From positions 62,001 to 126,000 of the forward strand of contig JAKSZP010006710.1 in NCBI GenBank assembly GCA_022478985.1: a DNA stretch of 64,000 nucleotides, in the 5' to 3' direction. Of the stretch, positions 1 through 11,324 are shown one piece after another; the stretch's first letter is position 1, and each line of letters starts with the position of its first letter. The notes under the pieces are model-generated. The model saw nothing but the letters and a program-made list of their open reading frames with translations. It was not told where the DNA came from and did not search any database. The DNA is from Massospora cicadina (lineage: Eukaryota; Entomophthoromycota; Entomophthoromycetes; Entomophthorales; Entomophthoraceae). The position numbers were made by a program, and so were the translations under genes.

Positions 1-1960
1 GTGCCAATTCTTTAAGAAAGAGTTGCAATGCCTGGGATTCATAGTCAACTCTAGTGGATTGCAGCTGCAATCCCAGAAGATAGCAGCTATAGAATGTATG
101 GCTTTACTGAAGAGTGTCTAAGATGTCCAAGTGTTCCTTAGGGATGGTCAGATACTACAGAAATTTTTTCAGGACTTCACCCAAATAGCCGAGCCATTAT
201 TCCATTTATTGAAGGATCTGTAAAAAAGATTCATATGGAATGAAGAGGACCAGGACTCATTCGATGAGTTACACCAGTATTTGATAGATTCACCGATTTT
301 AAATTATCCAAATTTCAATTGGGAGTTTATTATTCAAACTGATGCTACATTGATGGCGATTATCGCTGTACTGAGCCAAGTAGACAAACTCTGGGGACAA
401 ACATCCGGTGGTATATGTGATCCAGACACTCTCAGCCACTGAGAGGAACTACACCATGACTGAGTGTGAATGCCTTGCGGTCATTTACTCATGTAAGCAG
501 TTTTGGGTGTACATTAACAGAATGCACTTTAAGGTGGTAATGGACCACTCTTCGCTGCATTGGCTGCACAATTTAAGAGAGCCAAAAGGATGACTGGCCC
601 AATGGGCAATTAAGCTCCAGGCTTATGATTACAAGATTGTCCACTGAGTGGGGGCTTCTCACAGAACGCGGATGTCTTATCACGGTTACCAATGGTCCAG
701 ATGGTATACCCACAGGTGGATGAGCTATTCCAGAAAAAGTTGATGGAAAAATTGGGGACGAGTCCTGAGAAATCCAAGGTGCACTTTGGAAAGTGATGGA
801 AAACACCGAGACCATGGATTGACAAGTATACAAGATGGACAATGGGTAGCAGTTATTATTCCCAAAGCCATTGAAAAGAGCAGCTAAGTGTAAGCAGCTC
901 ATAAGGTTTTTGGGCATGGAGGCCTGAAGAAAACAACTGACCATATTTGCCAGTACTATTTCTGGGATCTCATCAACTACAACGTCGCGAATTATCTAGC
1001 TTGTTGCGTGGAGTGCCAGCTGCACAAACCACATAATAATACAACTGGATACTGACTGTTCCAACCTAGATTTTCATGGCACACATTGTCCATCGACGTG
1101 ATGGGACTGCTGACAATGAGCACAGGAGGGTCAAGTACATTATAATTGCTATCGACCATCTGATGAGATGGGTTGAGATGAAGGCCCTAACCAGAGTAGA
1201 TGTTACCAGTACTGCAAGTTTCATCCTGGATCAAGTGGTATACTGACATGGATGTCCGCAGGTCCTGCTAGCGACAATGGGACCAACTTCATGTCTCATG
1301 TGACCCCAAAATTAAATGAGATATTGGGTTCTGAGGAGTCATGTCAGTACCTTACCAGCTGGAGACGAATGGACTGGTAGAACGGGTCAATGGAATGCTG
1401 GCCACGATGCTGAGGAAGCTAGTCGCAGGGAGAACTTCTGCGTGGGGAATTTACCTGAGTTTGGTGACATTTGCCTACATTATTAGTCATCATACAGCGA
1501 CGGGAAAGATGCCATTTAAGTTATTATATGGAAGAAAGGCCGCGTTGCTGCTGATTTTATATTTGGTGGTGGGACTTATGTCAGGGATGAGTACCAAGCA
1601 ATACCTGAACTGACTGATGAGTATCCTGATCAATATACAATTGCAAGCATTTGATACAACCTTAATTATAAAGAACAGAGCATATATGATGGATGATAAG
1701 AACTGACCAGCCTTATTAGAATACTAAATATGCGAAAGAATTGCCTATTACCATATGCATGGTTTTTGATGAAGAAACAAATTAGATGCATTGTGGTTGG
1801 GTCCATTCATAGTGATCTCCAAGATGGCGACTGATGCCCACTCCATCAAAAATTTCTTGGATGGAAGAGTAGTGAATTGAGTCCAAGCTAAGTATCTAAA
1901 GCAATGAATTGATGAAAAAACAAAAGAGTTCCCAAAGGACTGATGAACCATCAAGTTGGT
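1..1960 (+). pseudogene. pol: A1 pol remnant: RT end, RNase H, integrase
   Basis: Broken polyprotein in several frames. The RT connection region covers about 1-290. RNase H begins near 300 (QTDATLMAI) and continues in another frame at 408-593, with ERNYTMTECECLAVIYSCKQ and a D-H-S-S-L-H-W-L block. The integrase zinc finger lies at about 895-1030, with the two His (GHGGL, DHICQ) and the CxxC (CVEC) still visible. The integrase core starts near 1080 (LSIDVMG) and its end at 1341-1613 keeps ETNGLVERVNGML and FKLLYGRK. The integrase C-terminal part decays toward 1960. There are at least five frameshifts or stops, so no protein can be made. The close match to A2 shows which frames are real. Confidence 0.85.
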
Positions 1961-2250
1961 CATGTTCTGATGATTAGGCCAAGTCCAAAAAAAAAGGACC
2001 TCTGTACCATATAAAACTGGCAGGTTTAAGTACCCAAGACCCAGTCTGGGGGAAAAATAAAAAGATGGACCACTGAACTGAAAAAAGGTCACGTGCCATA
2101 GGAAAAAAGAATAATAAAGATAAGAAAGTGATAAAAGTTATTGATAAAAAAAGTGAGATCATAAATCGCACAGAGAAAAAATCAATATAATTTTTATAAA
2201 CTTTTATTTTTATTAATTGTCCTCGATACAAGGATAATTCCACCTATGTC
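1930..2250 (+). repeat. A-family post-pol spacer with GGACCTCTGNACCAT motifs
   Basis: No gene. The stretch after integrase holds imperfect copies of a motif reading about GGACCTCTGNACCAT, followed by GGCAGGTTTAAGTACCNAG and a G-rich run. The same motif set occurs after pol in A2 (about 23870-24010) and also before the RT of A2 (about 20780-20975). The rest is A-rich. It is probably untranslated internal sequence. Confidence 0.55.
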
Positions 2251-3905
2251 ACCTTTTGGGGTTGGGAGGATGGATCGTGGTAGGAATGAACATCTCATCA
2301 ATTCAATTTGAGATCAGACGCTATTGAGGGCTAGACCTACATGAAACCACATTCTTTGAGTGGATGCAGAGCTCTGCGATAAAGTGACTAAGGGAAGGGA
2401 AATTGAGATGTTGGATGAAGCCAATCGTGAAACCCCAGAGTGGGGAGGAAAGCAACAGTATAAGAAGAGGCAATCGGTGAATAACCACAAGTAATCCTGA
2501 TATGGTACCAGAGCTGGAAGATTAGTCTTGAGCGCCTGACAACGGGCTTAATCAAGAACACTGGATATATGGGCTGGCAACAAACAAGGGATGCTTGACG
2601 GGGTTGCCAAATCATTCCCCCTATCAACGCCATTAGTGGAAAATACTAATGGGAAGCGCCAGCAAAGAGATAGTCATGCAGGGAGCAGAATGCATCCTGT
2701 AAGCGATGACTACAGGCTTCTCATAAAGCTAAAGCTAAATTAACGGTGGAACCCAGGTGAGGCTGCAAGCTTTGTGGACCAACTTTGAATAACTTGGCCA
2801 GCAAAGTGAAGAGCATAAGTGGTGGTATCCTAATCCAGGATGTTATCATGATCATAGGGATTCAGCGCTAGGGTCAAAGCCTCAGTGATTTGGGCCTGGA
2901 GTTAAGAGAGTAGGGGGAGCTCAAAGTGAATACTGTTACTGATGGTGAGCTCAGAAACCAGAACAGCCGGTTTGTAATATTGCCCAAGTTGGAAGAGTAA
3001 ATCAGTAAGAAAAATGGCCTGGTAAGAAATGAACAATCAAGAGCAAATAACATATTCTCCAGAGCATCTACAAAGATGGTCAGTGCATCAGTGAAAGGAG
3101 CCAAATCCAAGAGAGTTTTTAAAGCCAACTCTGGAATTGATGGCAGAGGAAGAATTGGCTGAGAGTTGTTAAAAACAATTGCAAGCCTGGTTTTGAAGGG
3201 ATTTGTTACTGTTTCCAGTAATTCAACAGAAGGACTAGCCGCTGATGCCAGACTAGGCGTATGAGTCCTGGAAGGACCATAGAGGAGGTTCTGCTGAGCA
3301 TCCCGACTCATCTGCTGGTAGAGGCGAAGGTCTTGATCAGATAAACTATTAAGAAGCTGCTGGTATCACGACTTGGAATTTGACATTTGAACTCAATGAG
3401 AGGGGGATGTCAGACTTATATGAAAGTTGACATTATGCACTCTACAATCTATTAAGCTTCAATTTTATAGATTAAATTAATTTCAAAATTAATGAGATAA
3501 GCTCTCCAAGGGAAGAATTATGAATGACTTGAGCCAAGAGGTTTTGGTGAAATAAAAGGGATAAAAATAAGTAAATTAGTTGAGCCATGAAATGAACATC
3601 ATCAGCAAAAGTGTCCTGGCTAGGACAAGGAGAAAATCAGGAAATCAAGGATGCCAGACCAAGAATCCCGAATATGACAGCGGGTCACATACCCTGATGG
3701 GGGGAAAACTGGATCATGGGAATAATATCATCACAAGTAAATTGATCAGCCTGGCATGACAGTAGGTCATGAGGACCGCGCTCTGAGAAGGCGGTAGTGA
3801 GGAGGAAGAAGAAGAACACCATATGCCAAAGGTCATCCCAAGCAGCGTTGAGTATTGATGAGTGTAATCCGCTTGAACCAATGAAGTATTTGACCAAGTG
3901 TCCAA
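2250..3905 (-). pseudogene. Antisense ORF region between A1 pol and 3' LTR
   Basis: On the strand opposite to pol lies a series of ORFs that is also present in A2. Reading in the minus direction, a first ORF starts at 3905 or 3897 (shared stretch TTAFSERGPHDLLSCQADQF) and ends near 3685. After about 300 bases a second ORF (3311-2874) begins MSRDAQQNLLYGPSRTHT and is rich in Leu and Ser. Further fragments at about 2810-2390 continue in shifted frames (e.g. LFTLLAKLFKVGPQSLQPH in both copies). A GTATGT donor-like site stands at the end of the first ORF, so the gap could be an intron. I do not recognise the product. Antisense or extra genes between pol and the 3' LTR are known in some gypsy lineages (Tat/Grande of plants). 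Both copies look broken. Confidence 0.5.
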
Positions 3906-3962
3906 AGCAGTGTTCTCATGCCCGGTCCTTTTCTCACTGGAAATCTAGGCAAGAGGTGGATG

Positions 3963-5143
3963 TGTTGGGATTTTTGCCATATTCCCAGCCTGCTAGATTA
4001 CCTGGAATCTCTAGGGGAAAATTTCCCAAAGGCAAAGTGAATTGAGAATGGGTTGGCCCGAGTCTCAGAGTAACTACATTCAGGGGATTTTGGAATATTC
4101 TCCTGGTTGTATCCATCAAGGATCAATTTAGATGAATACTTAAGATCATCATCAGGTGGAGTTGCCAACGAAATATGGGCATCTGATAGTGATTAACTAT
4201 CAAGTGTACTGATTGGGATTGGTCAGGTTTCATCACCAACTGATTGGGAATGAATAGTAAGTTGGAGATGAGTGATGTCATCTGCAACTAGCGAATTAAT
4301 CAGTTGGTGCGCAACCTGCCTTAATGGGTAATAAGTCCCATTACCTAAGCAGGTCGCTAGCCAAAAGTATTATTGGTTTACTTGGATTGAGAGGAAAACG
4401 TTAGGGACACGTTTTCTGACTCTTTTCATTTTTAGGTCTCGAGGATGTCCAATGATGGAATACTAGCCAGGATGGGGAAGACCATCGCTGCTAAGACGAG
4501 GATGGGTGAATTAATGGCAATGGCCGCCATTTCATCGAAGAGGTGTCAACCAAGGGTTAGACAGCCGAATTCTTTACTATAAATTTACTAGGATTCACTA
4601 TAATAAAAACAGATAATATAGGAGATAATACCAAAAGATAATTAGATCATATTATAGATATATAGTTCTAAGTTGTTCATTCAGGATATAGTTTAAAGAG
4701 TAAACTATCATCAACTTCTATTGTGATGTTCTGTCTCAAGGATATTATTGCTGTGTGCAATAATTGGAAAACTCTTAGAGATAAAAAGTTAAAGTTCTTT
4801 TTGGGGATCTAGAGAAGAAGGAGTCACAATTATGGATAGCTGCTAATTGTGTGTTGGACCAAAGAGACTGTCACTGGGGTATCTCTGCAAAGATCAGGTT
4901 GAACAGGGCAAGAGAACAAATCCCTATGATATGACATTACGATTATTTAATCAGGAATACTGGAAGAGCGTTGGGCTGAAATATAATAATTCATACTCAA
5001 CTATAGATAATAGTTTTCATACTATTATCTATTAGTAGCATTTTACTATACAACGTAATGAATTGCACGTGGAAACTGAACCTGTGCATTAAAAAAGGTT
5101 ACTAGGGTTGATTGCCAATAACAACCACCAGTAAATTTTTACA
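3963..5143 (+). repeat. 3' LTR of A1
   Basis: The LTR begins TGTTGGGATTTTTGCC and ends in TTTTTACA, i.e. TG...CA. A purine-rich tract (agaggtggatg) stands just before it, as expected for a polypurine tract. It matches 18729-19866 and 25874-27005 along its length. ORFs in it, such as the one at 4847-5035, are not conserved as proteins and I do not call them. Confidence 0.85.
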
Positions 5144-5148
5144 CCAGG

Positions 5149-5774
5149 ATAGAATTCTATGACCTCTAGTTTGTTACTGGCGCTTTACACAATACCTAGG
5201 ATATTATTTTCTGCTGGCATATCCTTGTGTGGTGATTATCAAACATTTCTCCTAATCTTCTTTTAGTAAATCTATCTGCTAATATCCCAAAATCAAATCC
5301 ATCTCTGAAAAGAACTTGGCATCCCCTAGGCAATCAAACTCATCATCAATCCTCAGTAGCAGATATAAACATTTTAACAGTAACTTTTTGTTTAACCAAC
5401 GGTATATGAACACATGTGATTTGATCTGTACTTATTCTTTACAATAAGGATCAGACTTACCCTTTGACTCAATGACAAAACAAGTCGCCCATGCTCAACC
5501 AACTTGCGCACTTCTTCACTGACCACTTCTTCAGTAGCCTTGGACTGGCGGACAGGTTATATTTGTATTGGCGCATTTTACTCAGTGTTGACCTTATGGA
5601 TCACATTTCTAGCCAAAACCAAGGTCATGTTCGTCCTGGGTAAGTATCTCTCAATATTTCACAAATAATCGTTTCACTTCTCCCTGCTGTTGTATTTATA
5701 ATTCAGACAGTTGCTCATGATCAAATAGTACATAATGATTTCATAAACTTGCTGACAATCCCATCTCACTCAAT
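5149..5774 (-). pseudogene. pol: Element H: RT N-terminal fragment
   Basis: Minus-strand remnant of a gypsy pol related to A and G. About 5480-5600 translates (minus) to a block like RQSKATEEVVSEEVRKLVEH, matching the RT entry segment of A2 and G that precedes the substrate-binding loop. At the C insertion point, the codons on both sides of C join into a phrase like LMAEIREFHGIGTLSEM, which parallels EILMAEHRRFHSFTTLDEM upstream of RT in A2 (about 21063-21118). This shows that C split H and that H belongs to the A/G lineage. It has many stops. Its further RT lies beyond A1, outside the window. Confidence 0.65.
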
Positions 5775-5779
5775 GTCCC

Positions 5780-6576
5780 TGTGGAATCCACCGATGGATG
5801 CCACAAATATTCTATCATAGTGAGAATCTTTACTTTTTAATAAAAATATTAAATAACGCTTTGTTATAATTTTTATGTTTTTTTGTTCTAAATGGGGCAA
5901 AACCTTGAAAGGCCCTTTTCTCAATACTAGTAAATTCTATTTAAACTAGTTTGAATTTTGAGACCATGGGTTTTTGAGGCTAAAGTATATAAAGCTGAGT
6001 TATCCAAATTAGGGAATATAGGTTTTCGGCCTATTAGATCAAAGATAATTTTTTTGAGGCAAAAACAACCAGTGTGGCAATGATTTGATGAATTGTATCC
6101 AATTACCATCAAGTAAAAATCTTCTCACCTCAGTGGTGGTCAGACTCGTGTGGTAATGATCGGTTAATTTGCACCCTATCATCATTAAGTAAAATCTTCT
6201 CAACTCAGCGGTGGTCAGACTCATGTGGTAATGATTGATTAGTTTGCACCCTATCATCATCAAGTAATATCTTCTCACCTCAGCGGTGGTCAGACCTGTG
6301 TGGTATTGAACACCCCTAATTTGGCTGAGAAGTCAGAGTAATCCTATTGTTAGTTATTACCTTATTAAGCCAATTTTGGTTATGAACTATATTTTTCCAA
6401 TAGTTATGATTCCACCAAGAATCCGCCAAGGTCTTTTTGCCGTTGGTTCTTATATTGTTGATAACTACAATATTATTTAAAGATTGGCTGGAGATGGGCC
6501 ATTCATGGGTGCAGATTTGGGAGTACTCATACTTCCAACATTCTTTTTCTTAAGTCAAGAAGGGGATTGTTTAACC
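5780..6576 (-). repeat. 3' LTR of C, with 75-bp minisatellite
   Basis: The LTR is bounded on the plus strand by TGTGGAATCC at the left and ...GGGGATTGTTTAACC at the right. Its outermost base at the pol side is changed compared with the 5' LTR. It holds three tandem intervals of a 75-77-bp unit (GTGGTAATGATT starts at about 6073, 6150, 6225 and 6300). The end of pol (about 6527-6600) overlaps the LTR start. A lone GTAATGATT-rich ORF at 6039-6278 is only the repeat read as protein. Confidence 0.85.
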
Positions 6577-7640
6577 TTGCTCCCTCAAGAATGATAAGAG
6601 GGGTGTAGGGTCGTAGGAAGCGGCCATGTACCCAATTTATGATTATTCCTGTAGCCAAAGACTTTATAGAATACTCATTTACTCTCTTATACATGATGGT
6701 AAATGGCCCCTCCCAGATTGATCCAAGTTTGCCACTACGTGGAGTTATGCGATTGTGGTAATATAAAGCCCTATCTGACACTTGGAAAGAAGGTAGAGGA
6801 GCTCAGAGCTCATTGGCAGCTTGGCCTTCTTTAGTAACCGTTTTTGCGAGGTTGGTCATAGCCTCAATTGAAGCTGAATGATGCGGTTAGCTAACCTTCG
6901 CATGGCTTTCTCAGGTTCCTCTTCTCTAGAGAAGACATCCTTAGCTAAAAGAGCAGGTATGCTCGGTTCCCTGCCATACAAAACTTGGAAAGGGGACATT
7001 TTCAGAATCCGGTGATAGCTAATTCTGTAAGCCATAAGCGCGCTTGGGAGATAATGATCCAAATGAAGGGGATCATATGAAGCTTTTTTCCATAAAATAG
7101 AAATCAGAGTACCATTTGCTCGCTCCACTTTACCATTGATTGATGGGTTATATGGAGCTGAGAACAGTTGCTGGGCTCCCATGGAAGCAGCTAAGATTTT
7201 GACTACTCTGGATGTAAAATTTTTCCCATTATCAAAGAGTAGTACTTGAGGGCACCCATGTCGAGTGAAAATATTTGATGAAGAAAGGTGGCAGTGGCAT
7301 TAGCAGTTTGGGCCGGCAGCGCCACAGCTTCAACCCACTTTGTGAAGCGGTCAATGACTACCAAAATATATCTGTTTCCACCTGTGGTTTGAGGAAGCGG
7401 CCCTACTACATCCAAGCTTAGGGTATGGAATGGCTGTTGCGGGGTAGTTGTATGATATTGGTATCTAGTCTTGAACTTAGACTTCTTCTTACACGTAAGG
7501 CAAGCATCCAAGACTTCAACAATGGCTTTCATGATTCCCTCCCAAAAATATCAATCTTTAATCCACTCATAGGTTTTCTTTACTCCTCCATGGCCTAAGG
7601 TTGAATGAGCTTCCAGGATAACAGGTACACGTTCCAAGGG
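6527..7640 (-). pseudogene. pol: Element C integrase
   Basis: Integrase of a Ty3/gypsy pol, reading from about 7640 down to 6527 over two frameshifts. The zinc finger is poor; only a CLTC pair is clear (7203-7532 frame). The catalytic core opens with LDVVGPLPQTTGGNRYIL (first Asp present) and FTKWVEA. The second Asp lies in LLFDNGKNFTSR in a neighbouring frame at about 7205-7250. The third block, YNPSINGKVERANGTL, with the catalytic Glu, is in the 6856-7182 frame. The C-terminal part (6527-6781) has GKLGSIWEGPFTI, a GPY/F-like module, and ends KRMLEV inside the LTR. All three acidic residues survive, but in different frames. Confidence 0.88.
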
Positions 7641-7655
7641 TTGTAGGTAAGGCAA

Positions 7656-9235
7656 CTACTTCGCCCCCACTTGTTTATATAACTTCCCACTTTCTACTTT
7701 AGTGTTATGGGAGTGCCAGGCCAACATCTTCTGTACAGGCTCATCCTCATCTTCCCAGTCATTTGGGGTCATTAAAAGATCATGCAGCCGCTCCACTTCA
7801 CTGTTATCTAAGTGGAGGATGGGAAGCTGAGTTAACCCATTGACATTTATGTGGTGGGTTCCAGCGCGGTGTTTGATCTTCATATCATAATGCTGGTGCT
7901 TTAGAGCCCAGCGAGCTAACCGCCCCGTAGGGTCCTTCATATTTTGCAACCATTTTAAAGATGTGTGGTACGTGATCACAGTGAAAGAGGTCCCATACAA
8001 GAAAGGATGGTAATGCTTCACTGCTAACAGAACGGCAAGACATTCCTTCTTGGTAACACTATAGTTGCGTTTTGCCTTTGATAGCATCTTACTGAAATAC
8101 AAGACAGGATGATCTACCCCTTTTTCATCTAATTGGGCTAGGATGGCCCCAACGGCGTAGTCTGAAGCATCTGTAAACAAGATAAACGGTTTTCCATAAT
8201 CAGGATGCTTTTACATAGGCTGTTTTTATAGCAAGAACTTCATTGTTTCATAGGCGGCCTTATGTTAAGTGCCTCATTGAAAGGGGATATTCTTTTTTAG
8301 TAAGCAAATAAGGGGCTCGCTGAGTTGGGCACACTTAGGGATGAACTGATGGTAATACCCCATCATCCTTAAAAATACCTTTATATCCCATAGGTTTTTT
8401 GGGGGTGGCATTCTGGCAATTGCTTCAACCTTATCTTGTATGGGTTGGATACCCTCCTGAGAAAAGGTATGTCCGAGGAAGTCTAGTTTCTTTTGGAAAA
8501 AAGTGCACTTTGAAGGCTTTAGTTTAATAGTTGAGCGTCGTAAGTATTGAAATACCTCCTTCAAATGATCAAGGTGTTCGTCAAAGGATTTTGAGAATAT
8601 ATAAATGTCATTGAGGTAGACGATAACGCAGGTTAACTTAAGTTTTTGCAAAATGTGATCCATCACATGCTGGAAAGAGGCAGGTGCATTGCACAACCCT
8701 TGAAGTAATCGCGTGGGTTGGAAAAGACCTTCACTGCATATCAACGCGCATTTCTCTTGAGCTTGAGGAGACATATCCATTTTCCAATAACCACTGGCCA
8801 AGTTCATGGTAGAGAAAAAGTTGGAGCCTAAAAGCCGTGCCAGGGCATCGTCAATGTGTGGGATAGGATAGCTATCTTTTTTTGTAAGATTGTTTAACTT
8901 GCAATAGTCCATAACTATCCAATGACCTCCATTTTTCTTCTCAATTAGCAAAAGGGGGGAGGACCAAGGGCTTTGCGAAGGAACTAATAACCCCGCGTCT
9001 AATAATTGCATGAGTTCTGTCCTCATTTGTTGTTCCTCCACCTTTGACTTGCGATAAGGTTTTGACCTAATGGGATGAGCATCACCCACATTAATGGAAT
9101 GGCACCAGCCCTTCATGTGACCATAATCATTGTCCAACTTCGAGAATATATCACTATACTCATCCAGAAGAGTATGCACTTTCTCCAACTCATCTGAGGT
9201 CAGTTCATCCAAAATATGGACGTTCGGCAAGGTAC
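7656..9235 (-). pseudogene. pol: Element C reverse transcriptase and RNase H
   Basis: RT runs from 9230 to 8274 in one long open frame of 318 codons: SPLLLIEKKNGGHWIVMDYC (fingers), FFSTMNLASGYWKM, GLCNAPASFQHVMDHIL, then VIVYLNDIYIF. The usual YxDD is YLND here; the Asn codon is at 8610-8612. RNase H at 8180-7656 keeps TDASDYAVGA and KKECLAVLLAVKHY, but the third acidic position reads TYHTSLKWL (usual TDH) and the last reads HHINVNGLT (usual ADGLS). A frameshift separates the two parts near 8200-8274. The loss of several catalytic acids makes this copy inactive even where open. Confidence 0.92.
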
Positions 9236-9322
9236 ATACCAGGTTATCTGCAGCAAGCCTAAATCTGCCATTGAGCCAATATAGTGGATTTGTTCAACTT
9301 CCTCCACAGGGAGTAAAAACCC

Positions 9323-10400
9323 TCAGCCCACCTCCTGATGCTTTCTTACAAGTATATCCTTGTTAGTGAGATTCCCCAACAGTAGAGTAATAGGCCTCAG
9401 ATAGGCTGGATCTAAAACACCAGGCAATACCCAAGGCTCAACAGGGCTAATTCTGTCAATGCTTAAGAGGTGTAATAAACAGTGATGAGGGATTTTGAGA
9501 GTGATTTTCGTGTCTACCACCCGTTGTTCACCAGGCTTAATCATCAATTCATCAGCCGCATAGAACAGAATATCTTCGGCAGCATCCATGGAATCAGGAA
9601 ATTTTTGTATTTTGCCCAGAGGTGGTATAATGTATAGGTAAAGCGGAAAGCGGGTACTCAATCATGCAAGAGTATTCCTTCTTGCTGGGTTTTTTGTTGG
9701 CTAGAACTAAAGGGACTTCATAATTGAGAAATGACAAAAACCCCTGCTTAATATTGATAATGCCTTCATATTCAATCATAAACTGAGTACCTATAAGCAT
9801 ATCATAAGCGTTATTATCCAAAGCCACTGCAGGGGTCAATAAAATAGGCTTCCCAATATGAATGGGAAGGGAGAGTAAGTACCAAGTGCGCGGGTGTTGT
9901 TGGGACCAGCGGTTCCAAAGTCTTGGTTATATTCTAAGTCAGGTGCAAGTTTGATTTTTTTCATCAACTTGGAAGAGATTATGTTCACCAGGGAGCCTGT
10001 ATCTAAGCTAGCCATCACCCAAACCTTTTGGATAACCACTTCGACCTTTGTAAGTATCCCCCCAAAAGTAGGCGATAGCACTAAGACCCCTTTAAGATGA
10101 AAAGTAGAGGTTAATTTGCACGCGGTATCAGGGTAATTTTCCAGAATAGGCTGCATGGTATGGCCACGCTGGAGAGGGCAAATAAGGTTAGACAACACCT
10201 CATCCGCGTCACTGGCTGTCTCAGTATTTGCCTTGCAACCTATAGCATGGTGGAGGTAAGTATCCTCAGGTATGGTGGTTTCATCTACTCCTTCGGCTTT
10301 TAGGCGATCAGGGACCTCCACTTCCACAGGAGCTCCAAAAGTAGTACCCAACATCATCATAACCCCCCTCAGAGTCAGCCTCAGCAGTATTCTCAACCAT
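9323..10400 (-). pseudogene. pol: Element C protease and linker to RT
   Basis: Retropepsin-type aspartic protease. The frame 10396-9836 holds VMASLDTGSLVNIISSKLMK, with the DTG triad intact, then a flap region and GTAGPNNTRALGTYS. The next frame, 9839-9594, has AVALDNNAYDMLIGTQFM, corresponding to the ILGxD/LIGTxF motif of gypsy proteases. The 9661-9323 frame leads toward RT. Two frameshifts break the chain. The N-terminal part (EDTYLHHAIGC) has counterparts in I and B and probably belongs to the end of gag or a pre-protease linker. Confidence 0.85.
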
Positions 10401-11300
10401 GGGCAAGGCTATAATTGAAGTAGGGGAGACAGCCACAAGAGGTTGAGTAATCAGCTTCGCTTTAACCGGCATTTTCACAACCCCAGTAGTTCTGGAGGAT
10501 ATACCCTTAGAGCACGCACTTGTTGGTTGAGCTGAAGGAGAAATCACAGTAGGGATCTCCGCTTTATATAAATGAGATATGTCTGCTTTAAGTTGCACCG
10601 AAGAAGCAGGTTTTGCAGTTAGATTAGGCACAGGTGGCCTCACTTCCAACAGCTCAATAGGCCCCAGCTCACCTAAAGGAATATGGGCGATGTCTAACAA
10701 TTTCTCTTTTATATCACGTAAGGTGGTGAAGTGGCGTTTCACTGATATGATATGCTGGTGAGAGAGGGTTGCAAAGCTAACCCCATTAATATGGCGGCAA
10801 TAGCATCATCTAGGGTAAGCAGGTTAGACGTAGCCAGCCTTTATGCAGTGAGATAGAAACGCTCAGCAAAACTAATGAGGGTTCCACCCCCATACATGGT
10901 AAGGCGCATGAAAGCCTGTTTCTCCCTGTATAAGCTCTGCTTGGAATCAAATTCAGCCAAGAGGGCCTTCTTAAAATCTGGCCAGATGTGCTGAGGATCC
11001 AAGTGAGGAATGATCAACTCTTGGGCTTTGCGGCTTAGACAGGGAATAATGTACTGAACTTTATGTTTATCAGCGGCGCCATCCATCGCAGCTTCATAAA
11101 CATACAAAAAGGAAGCAATAATACCTTCATCCGGGGTGTATCTGTCCTTTATAGGTAATTTGAATGGCCGTTGCTCTAACTTTTGAGATGGGAGAAAGAG
11201 CTAGCTAGTTGCTTCTCAAGAGCAACTAATCATGATTCAGAAGAGCTGCTCACGTTTACAGCCTCCATTGCTTTAATACTTTATCAAAGTATTCAGGGTA
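10308..11300 (-). pseudogene. gag: Element C gag
   Basis: Gag of the B/C/I lineage. The clearest block is the frame 11107-10841: MYVYEAAMDGAADKHKVQ, then PDFKKALLAEFDSKQSLYRE and FAERFYLTA. This is the retrotransposon-gag (capsid) domain pattern, with a W-x-x-F/L-K-x-x-L-L-x-E-F-like centre. B (46290-46790) and I (about 16800-17095) carry the same block. The C-terminal part (10742-10308) is Pro/Val/Ala-rich and low in complexity. I found no CCHC knuckle. It is broken by at least three frameshifts. Confidence 0.82.
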
Positions 11301-11305
11301 AATCC

Positions 11306-11321
11306 CCTGTAGTGAGCACCA
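11306..11321 (-). other. Primer-binding site of C
   Basis: Minus strand TGGTGCTCACTACAGG, three bases (AAC) inside the end of the 5' LTR (CCCACA). The same 16-mer stands three bases inside the LTRs of A2 (19870) and B (46065); close variants occur in D (30164), J (28258) and G (48006). Its complement, ending AGTGAGCACCA, has the form of a tRNA 3' end with CCA. I cannot say which tRNA. Confidence 0.75.
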
Positions 11322-11324
11322 GTT

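Larger units (their letters stand above)
1..5143 (+). mobile_element. Ty3/gypsy element A1, left end outside the window
   Basis: This is the 3' part of an LTR retrotransposon. It opens inside the reverse transcriptase end of pol, runs through RNase H and integrase, then a 1.7-kb region with an antisense ORF, and ends in a 3' LTR at 3963-5143. Positions 1 to about 5140 are collinear with about 21885-27005 (element A2), including the non-coding parts, so both belong to one family. The 5' LTR, gag and protease lie outside the window. The base sequence right after the LTR is ccagg, which would be the target duplication. The element seems to have landed in element H, whose RT resumes on the minus strand at about 5149. 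Confidence 0.88.

Noticed and set aside
573..944. Minus-strand ORFs opposite A1 pol (573-944, 610-825, 1748-2243)
   Set aside because: They are shadows of the pol frames; no counterpart is conserved opposite A2 pol.
6039..6278. Repetitive ORFs in the LTRs of C (6039-6278, 11558-11845) as a repeat protein
   Set aside because: They are the 75-bp minisatellite; 75 is divisible by three, so the frame stays open by chance.
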